Positions 1-5,772 of a stretch of DNA of 5,820 nucleotides are shown in pieces. The notes below the pieces were generated by a model, which did no database searches, was not told the origin of the DNA, and worked only from the letters and a program-made list of their open reading frames with translations. Each line of letters begins with the position of its first letter. Within the stretch, counting starts at the first letter, position 1. The DNA comes from Anaerolineales bacterium (GTDB taxonomy: Bacteria > Chloroflexota > Anaerolineae > Anaerolineales > DRMV01): assembly GCA_027026295.1 (NCBI GenBank), contig JALVOR010000120.1:1-5820 (forward strand), given 5' to 3'. A program made the position numbers and the translations under genes.

Positions 1-1364
1 CTGTAACCCAGCAAGTCGGCAGTGCGTTGCTGCAGGGCAGCAAAAACGACATTGGAATTGGTATTGCTGCCGGTCATGAACGCCCCCAACGCCCCCACCC
101 ACGGCGCTATCAGCGGGTACGCCTTCCCCACCGCGTCGGCCAGGCCGCGGGCCAGGGTTTCGGTCATACCGGCGTGCTGCATCACCATCGCCATCGCCAC
201 CATGGAAGCAATGCCCACGCTGGAACCCATTACCCGCTGCACCGTGCCGCCCACAATGCGCCGCACCGCGCCGGGCCTGTACCAGCCCGCCCGCCGGTAG
301 AACAGGTACGCCACAAGGGAAGAATACGCCAGCACAGCCCCGGCATGGCGGAAAACGGCCAGTTTGCGACCCATGCCTGCGGGCGTCACGAAACCGCGCG
401 CCGTCGCCACCTGGGGAAAGGGCACCTGCACCACTAACAGGCTTTCCAGGAACGCCCGCACGGGGTGCACCACTTGCACGGTGAGGGTAATGACCACCAA
501 GGCAAGGTAGCCGGAAAGGGCGATTACGATGGCGCGGGCGGTGGGGCGGGCAGCGTCTTCCGCTGGTGGGGAAACCGCCGAGGTCGGCAAGCGCATGGCA
601 AGGAAGACACCCACCAGCAGCCCCGCCAGGCCGCCGCCCAACGCGCCGATGTTCCAGAGGTGGTTGGTCGCCAGCAGGTACTGCACCCCGCTCATCACCA
701 AGCCCATCACCAGCACCACAGGCCACAGCCGCTTGACGGCTTCCCACCCCGCGGCAGCATGGGCGACCATCAGCCCCACCAGCAGGCCGGAAAGCCCCAA
801 AAAGGTCGCCGTGGGCGGCGCGAGCAGTTCGCCGGGCAGGCCGGTGGCCGCCATCAGCGCCTGGAACGAGGTCGCCAGTGAGCCGAAACTGACCGCCCAC
901 GCGTGCCCCACCGAGGGGGCAACCACCGCGGTGAGGGGCGAAAAGCCCAGCCCCACCAGCAGCGGCGCGGTTACCGCCACGGGCACGCCAAAGCCACCCA
1001 CGCCCTGCAAAAACGAGGCAAACGCCCACGCCAGCAGCAGCGCCTGCATCCCGCGGTCGGCGGTCAGGCCGGGCAGCGCCTGCCCAATGGTCTCGATGGC
1101 GCCCGCTTCGTCGGCCACCCGATAGAGCAGAAACGCCGCCCAGACAATGAACAGCACATCCAGGATGAGGAAAAGGGCTTTGGCGTGGGCATACGCCAGC
1201 AAGCGCGGCCCCGCGCCAAAATAGCCCGCGGCAACGACCAGCGCGGTGAGGTAGCCCGCCCCGCCCGCGCGGGAAGCGCCCCACCGTTTGCCAATCATCA
1301 ACACCAGAATGACCAGAACGGGAAGGGAAGCAAGGAAGAAAGACAAAATGACCTCGGGAGTCAA
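1..1364 (-). CDS. L-lactate permease (LldP/LctP) family transporter, 3'-partial
   Basis: My reverse-strand translation gives 454 uninterrupted residues running off the left edge, so the C-terminus (very roughly 90 residues compared with the ~550-residue E. coli LldP) is missing. The protein is almost entirely hydrophobic helices. Two family signatures are visible: QGVGGFGVPVAVTAPLLVGL at residues 120-139, matching LldP's [20 protein letters not shown], and FMTGSNTNSNVVFAALQ at 429-445, matching FLTGSDTSSNALFAALQ. The family (TC 2.A.14) imports or exchanges lactate, glycolate and related 2-hydroxy acids, usually with protons, across the inner membrane; the substrate here is inferred only. An in-frame TAA lies six codons before TTG 1364. 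That TTG places the ASLP segment (12-15) near its LldP position but has no clear ribosome site. A second TTG at 1346 has GAGG five bases upstream and is an alternative start. It follows the S9 peptidase gene by 65 nt. Confidence 0.9.
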   Translation of the reverse strand, partial: MTPEVILSFFLASLPVLVILVLMIGKRWGASRAGGAGYLTALVVAAGYFGAGPRLLAYAHAKALFLILDVLFIVWAAFLLYRVADEAGAIETIGQALPGLTADRGMQALLLAWAFASFLQGVGGFGVPVAVTAPLLVGLGFSPLTAVVAPSVGHAWAVSFGSLATSFQALMAATGLPGELLAPPTATFLGLSGLLVGLMVAHAAAGWEAVKRLWPVVLVMGLVMSGVQYLLATNHLWNIGALGGGLAGLLVGVFLAMRLPTSAVSPPAEDAARPTARAIVIALSGYLALVVITLTVQVVHPVRAFLESLLVVQVPFPQVATARGFVTPAGMGRKLAVFRHAGAVLAYSSLVAYLFYRRAGWYRPGAVRRIVGGTVQRVMGSSVGIASMVAMAMVMQHAGMTETLARGLADAVGKAYPLIAPWVGALGAFMTGSNTNSNVVFAALQQRTADLLGY

Positions 1365-1365
1365 A

Positions 1366-1437
1366 TAGTCGGATAGTCGGTTAGTCAGTTAGTCCGACTA
1401 ACCGACCACGCGACTATCCGACGACGCGACTACTCGA
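1366..1437. repeat. TAGTCGG-word inverted repeat filling the peptidase-permease gap
   Basis: The left half holds tandem variants of TAGTCGG (tagtcgga, tagtcggt, tagtcagt, tagtc) and the right half the reverse complements (cgactaac, cgactatc, cgactact). Two perfect 11-bp arm pairs are present: GTCGGTTAGTC 1376-1386 with GACTAACCGAC 1396-1406 (9-nt loop), and GTCGGATAGTC 1368-1378 with GACTATCCGAC 1412-1422. The arms overlap, so the two hairpins compete. The TAG stop of the upstream peptidase gene (1432-1430) is itself a TAG of the repeat word. There is no following T-run on the minus strand, so a classical intrinsic terminator is not supported. It could be a dispersed intergenic repeat or a processing or partial termination site. 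Confidence 0.85.
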
Positions 1438-3436
1438 CAAATTTCTCGAACCAGCCAACGATGTGGTTCAGCCGCGCGATGCGCTTGTCGGTGCGCCCGA
1501 CGCGTGAAAGGCCATGCGGCTCGCCCGGGAAGCGCACGAACTCGGTTTCCACGCCGCTGTATTTCAGCGCCGCGTAAGCCTGCTCGCCCTGGTCAATGGG
1601 GCAGCGCAGATCCTGCTCGCTGTGAACGATGAGGGTAGGCGTGGTGGCTTTGTGCAGGTAGGGCAGGGGCGACATGCGCCAGTAATCGTCCAACGCCTCC
1701 CACGGGGGCTTACCCACGCCGATGAGGTGCTGGGTGAGGTAATTCATGTCGCTCGCGCCCCACATGCTGATGTGGTTGGAAACCGACCGCTGAGCGACCG
1801 CGGCCTTGAAGCGCCCGGTGTGCCCTACCACCCATAGCGTCATGTAGCCGCCGTAACTGCCGCCGGTCACGCCCATGCGCTCCTCGTCCACATAGGGCAG
1901 GGCGGCAAGGTAGTCGGCCCAGGCCATGACGTCGCTGTAATCGCGGTCGCCCCAGTTGCCCCAGATGGCTTTGGTGTGCGCCTCGCCGTAGCCGGTGCCG
2001 CCGCGGGGGTTGCAAAAGCCCACCACGTAGCCCTTGGCGGCGAAGGCGTAAAACTCGTGCATCATCAGGAAGCCGTACTGGGTCATCGGGCCGCCGTGGA
2101 TTTCCAGAATCAGCGGGTATTTCTTGGCAGGGTTGAAATCAGGCGGCTTGAGAATCCAGCCCTGCAGGCGGTAGCCGTCTTCGGGGTTGGTGAACCAGAC
2201 CTCCTCGGTTTCGCCCAAATTGGTGCGGCGCAGCCAGGCGTTGACGCGGGTAAGTTGGCGGCGGCGTCCGGTGGCGGTATTGAGGCGGTAAATCTGCCCC
2301 GGGTCGGTGAGGTCGCCGTAGAAATAGGCCAAGGTGCGCCCGTCTTTGGCAAGCGAGAGCGCGCCTACCGCGCCGTCTTCGTCGATCAGCGTTTCCAACC
2401 CCGTGCCGTCGCGGCGGATGCGGCAGAGTTGCACCTTGCCGTGGGTTGCGCTGTGGAAGTAAAGCGCCTCGGCATCGGGCGTCCACTGGGGTGGGGTGGT
2501 GGTGACGGCCGCGATGAGGTCGTTGATGACGTCGGCGGCGGCGTGCAGGCCGTAGGCGGCGGTGAGATTGCGGGCTTCCCCGCGGCCGTTGGCGGGCATC
2601 ACCCACAGGGAAGTCGCCCGCCACCACTCGAACAGCCCTTCGCTGCCGAGGTAAGCCAGCCACTTACCGTCGGGCGAAACCGCCAGGTTGCCCTTCGCAC
2701 CCGTGGGCGTGGGCAGGCGCTCCGGCTCGCCGCCTTTCGCGGGAATGCGGAAGATGTCGATGGCTTCCGGCGCCAGGTCGGGGTCGGGCTGGCGATTGCT
2801 GAGGTAGTAAATCCACTTGCCGTCGGGCGACCACACCGCGCCGTATTCCTCGTAAATTTCGTGGTCGGGCGTGAGTTGGGTGGCTTTGCCGGTGCGGGCA
2901 TCCACCAGCCAGAGGTGCTGGGTGCGCTTGGGCAGCAGGCCCAGGCCGTCGGCCTTGTAATGCAGCCGCGCCAGGTGGAAGAACACCGGCCCCAAATCCT
3001 TCTTGCGGGGGTCTTTTTCGCGTTCCAGCACGTCGGGGTCGGGTTCCCGGAAGCCAATGAGCAGGCGCTTGCCGTCGGGCGACCATGCAAGGCTGGCAAT
3101 GCGCCCCTTGAGGTCGGTGAGTTTGCGGGCTTCGCCGCCGTCGGTGGGGATGAGGTAAATCTGCGCCTGTTTTTCGTCGTCGCGGTTGGAAACGAAGGCG
3201 ATGGTCTTGCCATCGGGCGACCAGCGGGGCATGGTGTCGTTCTGGTTTCCGCTGGTGAACTGGCGGCTGCGCCCGCTGCGAGTAGAAACCAGCCACAGGT
3301 TGGTGTATTTCTTCTCGGTCTTGCGGTCTACCCGCTGCACGGTGAACACCACGTGCTCGCCGTCGGGGGAAATGCGCAAGTCCTGAATCAGACGGAAACG
3401 GTACAAGTCTTCGGGGGTCATCGTGTGGAGGGGCAT
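1430..3436 (-). CDS. S9-family serine peptidase (acylaminoacyl-peptidase / prolyl oligopeptidase-like)
   Basis: This 668-residue protein has the two-part build of S9 peptidases. Residues ~10-400 form a WD40/TolB-like propeller marked by SPDG turns at 23, 73, 119, 203 and 254; residues ~415-668 are an alpha/beta-hydrolase domain. The catalytic parts are visible: oxyanion-side HGGP at 447-450, nucleophile motif GGSYGG with Ser527, Asp609 in SEQDLRCP, and His641 in GEPHGLS. The length suits the acylaminoacyl-peptidase (S9C) branch. Family members release N-terminal acyl residues or short peptides from oligopeptides, with the propeller limiting access; exact specificity is not readable here. There is no signal peptide, so it is probably cytoplasmic. 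The frame extends upstream to 3508, but the start at 3436 is chosen because AGGAG lies six bases before it and the extra 24 residues are partly encoded by the intergenic repeat. It lies 118 nt downstream of tnaA. Confidence 0.94.
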   Translation of the reverse strand: MPLHTMTPEDLYRFRLIQDLRISPDGEHVVFTVQRVDRKTEKKYTNLWLVSTRSGRSRQFTSGNQNDTMPRWSPDGKTIAFVSNRDDEKQAQIYLIPTDGGEARKLTDLKGRIASLAWSPDGKRLLIGFREPDPDVLEREKDPRKKDLGPVFFHLARLHYKADGLGLLPKRTQHLWLVDARTGKATQLTPDHEIYEEYGAVWSPDGKWIYYLSNRQPDPDLAPEAIDIFRIPAKGGEPERLPTPTGAKGNLAVSPDGKWLAYLGSEGLFEWWRATSLWVMPANGRGEARNLTAAYGLHAAADVINDLIAAVTTTPPQWTPDAEALYFHSATHGKVQLCRIRRDGTGLETLIDEDGAVGALSLAKDGRTLAYFYGDLTDPGQIYRLNTATGRRRQLTRVNAWLRRTNLGETEEVWFTNPEDGYRLQGWILKPPDFNPAKKYPLILEIHGGPMTQYGFLMMHEFYAFAAKGYVVGFCNPRGGTGYGEAHTKAIWGNWGDRDYSDVMAWADYLAALPYVDEERMGVTGGSYGGYMTLWVVGHTGRFKAAVAQRSVSNHISMWGASDMNYLTQHLIGVGKPPWEALDDYWRMSPLPYLHKATTPTLIVHSEQDLRCPIDQGEQAYAALKYSGVETEFVRFPGEPHGLSRVGRTDKRIARLNHIVGWFEKFVE

Positions 3437-3442
3437 CCTAAA

Positions 3443-3447
3443 CTCCT
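3443..3447 (-). promoter_or_regulatory. Ribosome binding site that fixes the peptidase start
   Basis: AGGAG on the minus strand with a six-base spacer (3442-3437) before ATG 3436. It decides against the upstream in-frame ATG at 3508, which lies inside the CACAGAA repeat. Confidence 0.8.
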
Positions 3448-3474
3448 GAAACGGTTGGTAAAAACAGGGCAGCA

Positions 3475-3553
3475 AACACAGAAAGCACAGAAGTTCCACA
3501 GAAAACACAGAAGGTTCTTTAGATTTCTGTGTCTTCCGTGCACTTTCTGTGTT
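3475..3553. repeat. CACAGAA-word inverted repeat in the tnaA-peptidase gap
   Basis: The left arm has four variants of (A)CACAGAA and the right arm the complementary TTCTGTG words. Perfect outer arms are AACACAGAAAG 3475-3485 and CTTTCTGTGTT 3543-3553. Inner arms are ACACAGAA 3505-3512 and TTCTGTGT 3525-3532, flanking a 12-base loop. A middle segment, GCACAGAAG 3485-3493 against CTTCCGTGC 3533-3541, matches at 8 of 9 bases. The left arm holds one extra word, which would bulge out. It starts one base after the tnaA stop codon. Similar CACAGAG/CACAGAA intergenic palindromes are, from general knowledge, common in several environmental bacterial groups. No T-run follows on the minus strand. Confidence 0.85.
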
Positions 3554-3554
3554 C

Positions 3555-4934
3555 TTACTTCACCGGCTCGAAGCGCGCGGTGAAGTGCCGCAGCAGTTCG
3601 GGCGCGTAGGTGAAGCGGTAGCCGGGCACGTTCTCGCCTAACGCCATCACCTCCGCGGCGCTCTCGGCCACCCAATCCAGGTGGCTTTGGGTGTACATCC
3701 GCCGCGGGATGGCGAGGCGCACCAGTTCCAGTTGGGGGTACACCATTTCGCCGGTGTCAGGGTCGGGATGGGCGAACATCACCGAGCCGATTTCCACGCC
3801 GCGCACCGCGCCGGCGCGGTAGAGTTCCACCGCAAAGGCTTGCCCCGGAAACTGCGCCTGCGGGATGTGGGGCAGGGCGCGTTTGGCGTCGATGTACACC
3901 GCGTGGCCGCCCGCGGGTTCCAGCACCGGCACGCCCAGGCCCTTCAGGCGCTCGTTCAGGTAGCGCACCTGCCCGATGCGGTAGGCCAGGTAGTCTTCCT
4001 GCAGGGCTTCGCGCAAGCCTACGGCCATCGCGCCCAGGTCGCGGCCCGCCAGCCCGCCGTAGGTGGGGAAGCCCTCGCGCAAAATCAATGCGTTGGCGGC
4101 GCGGCGGTAAACGTCTTCGTCGTTCATTGCCAAAAAGCCGCCGATGTTCACGATGGCATCCTTCTTGGCGCTCATGGTCGCGCCGTCGGCGTAGGAAAAC
4201 ATCTCGCGGGCGATTTCCAGGGGCGTTTTGTCCGCGTAGCCCGGCTCCCGCTGCTTGATGAACCACGCGTTTTCGGCAAAGCGGCAGGCGTCGATGAAGA
4301 AGGGGATGCCGTATTCGTGATAGACCTCGCTCACCGCGCGGATGTTGGCCATGCTCACCGGCTGGCCGCCGCCGCTGTTGTTGGTGACGGTGATCATGCC
4401 AAAGGGGATGTTTTCGGGGCCGGTCTTTTCAATAAACGCCCGCAGTTTTTCCACATCCAGGTTGCCCTTGAAGGGGGCGTCGAGGGTGGTGTCGAAGGCT
4501 TCGTCGACCACCAGGTTGACGGGGCGTCCACCGCGGGCGAGGATGTTGGCTTCGGTGGTGTCGAAGTGCATGTTGGAAGGCACGTACTGGCCGGGCTTGA
4601 GCATGATCGCGGCCAAAATGCCCTCGGCAGCCCGCCCCTGGTGGGTGGGTACGAAAAAGCGAAAGCCAAAAATCTCGTGGATGGCTTCCGCTAACTGGAA
4701 AAAGGAACGCGCACCCGCGTAGGATTCGTCGCCTTCCATGATGGCCGCCCACTGGTGCTGGCTCATCGCGCCAGTGCCGGAGTCGGTGAGCAGGTCGACG
4801 AACACCTCATCCGAGCGCAGGCCAAAGACGTTGTAGCCAGCGCGCTTGAGCGCGGCTTCCCGCTCGGCGGGGCTGGGCAGGCGGATGGGTTCCACCATTT
4901 TGATGCGGAAGGGTTCGGGGGGATGTTTGGGCAT
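3555..4934 (-). CDS. tnaA: Tryptophanase (tryptophan indole-lyase)
   Basis: This complete 459-residue PLP enzyme of the beta-eliminating lyase family splits L-tryptophan into indole, pyruvate and ammonia in the cytoplasm. The N-terminus [12 protein letters not shown] is typical of the family. Visible active-site parts are Tyr72 in DESYAG, phosphate-binding THQGR 97-101, Asp215 in IDACRF (pyridine-nitrogen contact), SAKKD 255-259 with Lys258 as expected Schiff-base lysine, and Arg406 in VRLAIPRR (substrate carboxylate). Its sister enzyme is tyrosine phenol-lyase, which has Thr124, Arg381 and Phe448. Here the matching residues are Asp125 (HFDTTE), Ile382 (VEIG) and His450 (LRHFTA), all as in tryptophanase. 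Elsewhere the sequence resembles tyrosine phenol-lyase ([34 protein letters not shown]). The start has GGAG six bases upstream. It is probably first in the minus-strand group. No tnaC-like leader peptide or tnaB permease is seen. Confidence 0.95.
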   Translation of the reverse strand: MPKHPPEPFRIKMVEPIRLPSPAEREAALKRAGYNVFGLRSDEVFVDLLTDSGTGAMSQHQWAAIMEGDESYAGARSFFQLAEAIHEIFGFRFFVPTHQGRAAEGILAAIMLKPGQYVPSNMHFDTTEANILARGGRPVNLVVDEAFDTTLDAPFKGNLDVEKLRAFIEKTGPENIPFGMITVTNNSGGGQPVSMANIRAVSEVYHEYGIPFFIDACRFAENAWFIKQREPGYADKTPLEIAREMFSYADGATMSAKKDAIVNIGGFLAMNDEDVYRRAANALILREGFPTYGGLAGRDLGAMAVGLREALQEDYLAYRIGQVRYLNERLKGLGVPVLEPAGGHAVYIDAKRALPHIPQAQFPGQAFAVELYRAGAVRGVEIGSVMFAHPDPDTGEMVYPQLELVRLAIPRRMYTQSHLDWVAESAAEVMALGENVPGYRFTYAPELLRHFTARFEPVK

Positions 4935-4940
4935 GGATAT

Positions 4941-4944
4941 CTCC
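4941..4944 (-). promoter_or_regulatory. Ribosome binding site of tnaA
   Basis: GGAG on the minus strand, separated by six bases (4940-4935) from ATG 4934. It supports the full-length start that includes the conserved PEPFRIK segment. Confidence 0.75.
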
Positions 4945-4966
4945 AGGGATGGGGAATGTGTGATTT

Positions 4967-5031
4967 GTTGCCTTTGCCTCGTTGCCCGACCAAGGGCGTT
5001 GCAGGGAAATCAGCCCTGCTGCCAGGCAACG
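4967..5031. repeat. GTTGCC-word inverted repeat in the tnaA leader
   Basis: The stretch holds repeated GTTGCC/TTGCC words (4967-4972, 4974-4978, 4981-4986) and the complement GGCAAC at 5025-5030. Outer arms CGTTGCC 4980-4986 and GGCAACG 5025-5031 are perfect. An inner hairpin pairs GCAGGG 5001-5006 with CCCTGC 5014-5019 over a seven-base loop. A competing small hairpin pairs GCCC 4984-4987 with GGGC 4994-4997, using part of the outer arm. It lies in the roughly 130-nt leader expected for tnaA mRNA, so it may be a dispersed intergenic repeat, a structured leader, or both. No regulatory RNA family is recognised. Confidence 0.55.
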
Positions 5032-5071
5032 ATGCGACGGCTTCACGATGTGCCCCCCTATTTTCCTCCAT

Positions 5072-5077
5072 TTTATA
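5072..5077 (-). promoter_or_regulatory. Possible -10 element for tnaA
   Basis: TATAAA on the minus strand (5 of 6 to TATAAT) in an AT-rich island, about 138 bases before the tnaA start. The -35 position at 17-base spacing reads ATTTTA, a poor match, so the promoter is weak, activator-dependent or misplaced. Confidence 0.35.
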
Positions 5078-5100
5078 GTTTTGTGCAAGCGCGGTAAAAT
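5072..5100 (+). promoter_or_regulatory. Sigma70-like promoter for the plus-strand gene, probably giving a leaderless mRNA
   Basis: TTTATA at 5072-5077 (4 of 6 to TTGACA), a 17-base spacer, then TAAAAT at 5095-5100 (5 of 6 to TATAAT). Transcription would begin about 5106-5108, at the GTG start codon 5107. No Shine-Dalgarno sequence lies before that GTG, which fits a leaderless transcript. Confidence 0.5.
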
Positions 5101-5106
5101 AACCAC

Positions 5107-5679
5107 GTGGACTTTCTGCGAAAAACGCTGCAAAGGGCACTGGCCCTGACGGGGGCGGTGCTGCTGGCATGGGGGCTGTGGCCGCAGCCTGCACGGGTTT
5201 ATGCAGGCTCCCCGGGCAGCGGCTGGGAAAGCGCCTTCCGCGCCCCCCTGGCCATCCGCCGCGGCGAGCAGGCCGAAGCCCGTCTCACGCTGAAACCCGC
5301 CGCCCAGGGCGCACCCGCCCCGCTGCAACTGGAAGCCCGCCTGACCATCAACGGCCTCGCCATGCAGCCCCAGGGCACACTCACCCTCTCGCTGGCTTCC
5401 CCGCAAACGGCCACGCTAACATGGCAACTGCTCGGCGATAGCCCCGGCGCTCATCAGGGTACCCTCTGGCTTTACCGCCTGCAGCCCGACGGCAGCCGCC
5501 AGCCCGTGGCAACCTACCCGCTGCGGGTAGAAGTTCGCTCTCTGGGCGGCCTGAGCGGGAAGCAGGCCCGGCTGCTCGGCATTCTTGCCCTCGGCAGCGC
5601 CGCGCTGGGGTGGGCATTGCACCGCCCGAGGGCAACGTCATCCACCGATTTTGCAGGTGGGCGCAGAAAACAACGGTAG
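5107..5679 (+). CDS. Membrane-anchored extracytoplasmic protein of unknown function
   Basis: I do not recognise this 190-residue protein. Residues 1-8 are short and basic, and 9-25 form a hydrophobic stretch (QRALALTGAVLLAWGLW) followed by PARVYAGS, which looks like a signal peptide or N-terminal anchor. Residues ~40-145 alternate hydrophobic and polar residues with strand-like blocks (AEARLTLKP, LQLEARLTING, GTLTLSLASP, TATLTWQLLG, GTLWLYRLQPDG, YPLRVEV), suggesting a beta-sandwich displayed outside the membrane. Residues ~155-171 (ARLLGILALGSAALGWA) form a second hydrophobic segment, followed by a basic tail ending GGRRKQR that would stay in the cytoplasm. The start is GTG with no ribosome site but a well-placed -10. 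The gene diverges from tnaA across 172 bases. Its TAG stop is part of the following palindrome. The role could be structural, sensory or carrier-assisting; none is shown. Confidence 0.75.
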   Translation: MDFLRKTLQRALALTGAVLLAWGLWPQPARVYAGSPGSGWESAFRAPLAIRRGEQAEARLTLKPAAQGAPAPLQLEARLTINGLAMQPQGTLTLSLASPQTATLTWQLLGDSPGAHQGTLWLYRLQPDGSRQPVATYPLRVEVRSLGGLSGKQARLLGILALGSAALGWALHRPRATSSTDFAGGRRKQR

Positions 5680-5702
5680 GGCGGGATGGCATCCCACCCT
5701 AC
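5676..5702. repeat. 27-bp near-perfect palindrome overlapping the stop codon
   Basis: GTAGGGCGGGATG at 5676-5688 faces CATCCCACCCTAC at 5690-5702 around a single central base. Twelve of 13 positions pair; the exception is C5682 against A5696, which would be a G-U pair in minus-strand RNA. The TAG at 5677-5679 is the stop of the preceding gene. There is no T-run after it, so it is a hairpin-forming dispersed repeat rather than a clear intrinsic terminator, although it may still slow or protect transcript ends. Confidence 0.8.
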
Positions 5703-5712
5703 GAGCGCCCCC

Positions 5713-5747
5713 TCTCTGCGTCTCCGCGCTTTCTCTGCGTCTCCGCG
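5713..5747. repeat. Two direct copies of a 16-base CTCTGCGTCTCCGCG-type repeat
   Basis: TCTCTGCGTCTCCGCG occurs at 5713-5728 and again, identical, at 5732-5747, a period of 19 bases. Within each copy CTCTGCGT and CTCCGCG are themselves near repeats, the same word-repeat style as the other gaps. No opposing arm is present in the window. Confidence 0.8.
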
Positions 5748-5754
5748 TTCCCTT

Positions 5755-5765
5755 CCCCCCCCCCC
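5755..5765 (+). repeat. Run of 11 C residues
   Basis: An uninterrupted 11-C tract lies immediately before AAGGAGG, and an 8-C tract follows at 5811-5818. Such tracts are prone to slippage in cells and to length errors in sequencing. Confidence 0.7.
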
Positions 5766-5772
5766 AAGGAGG
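5766..5772 (+). promoter_or_regulatory. Isolated strong Shine-Dalgarno sequence near the right edge
   Basis: AAGGAGG is a full anti-16S match. No ATG, GTG or TTG follows at normal spacing; the only candidate is CTG at 5779-5781, six bases downstream, opening a frame reading LPPFVALSAPLPPR to the edge. It may mark the start of a plus-strand gene whose beginning is unusual or affected by a sequence error, or it may be chance in purine-rich DNA. Confidence 0.35.

Noticed and set aside
22..1376. Several overlapping plus-strand open frames across the left end
   Set aside because: They lie opposite the LctP-family permease frame, which carries the family signatures; their Arg/Pro/His-rich translations look like shadows.
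1366..1437. CRISPR-like array
   Set aside because: The repeat units are only 7-8 bases, contiguous, and arranged as an inverted pair with no spacers.
3437..3508. N-terminal extension of the peptidase starting at ATG 3508, with a hydrophobic MFSVELLCFLCLLPCF stretch resembling a signal peptide
   Set aside because: The stretch is partly encoded by the CACAGAA repeat, and a strong AGGAG lies correctly before ATG 3436. The apparent signal peptide is an artefact of the repeat.
1976..3583. Long plus-strand open frame (535 residues) opposite the S9 peptidase
   Set aside because: It is antisense to a gene with a full catalytic triad and propeller repeats, shows no recognisable motif, and long stop-free antisense frames are expected in GC-rich coding DNA.
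3681..4694. Plus-strand open frame (337 residues) opposite tnaA
   Set aside because: It is fully antisense to the conserved tryptophanase, with a His/Val/Gly-rich composition typical of a shadow frame and no domain.
3555..4934. Tyrosine phenol-lyase as the product
   Set aside because: The residues expected for phenol-lyase (Thr, Arg, Phe) are replaced by Asp125, Ile382 and His450, the tryptophanase set.
4935..5075. A TnaC-like leader peptide with a critical tryptophan
   Set aside because: The short frame reading TGG CAG CAG GGC TGA on the minus strand has an upstream TGA and no start codon between. The other Trp-containing frames in the leader run on without a stop into tnaA.
1366..5702. 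Classical intrinsic terminators at the palindromes
   Set aside because: None of the hairpins is followed by a T-run on the transcribed strand, so they are listed as repeats.
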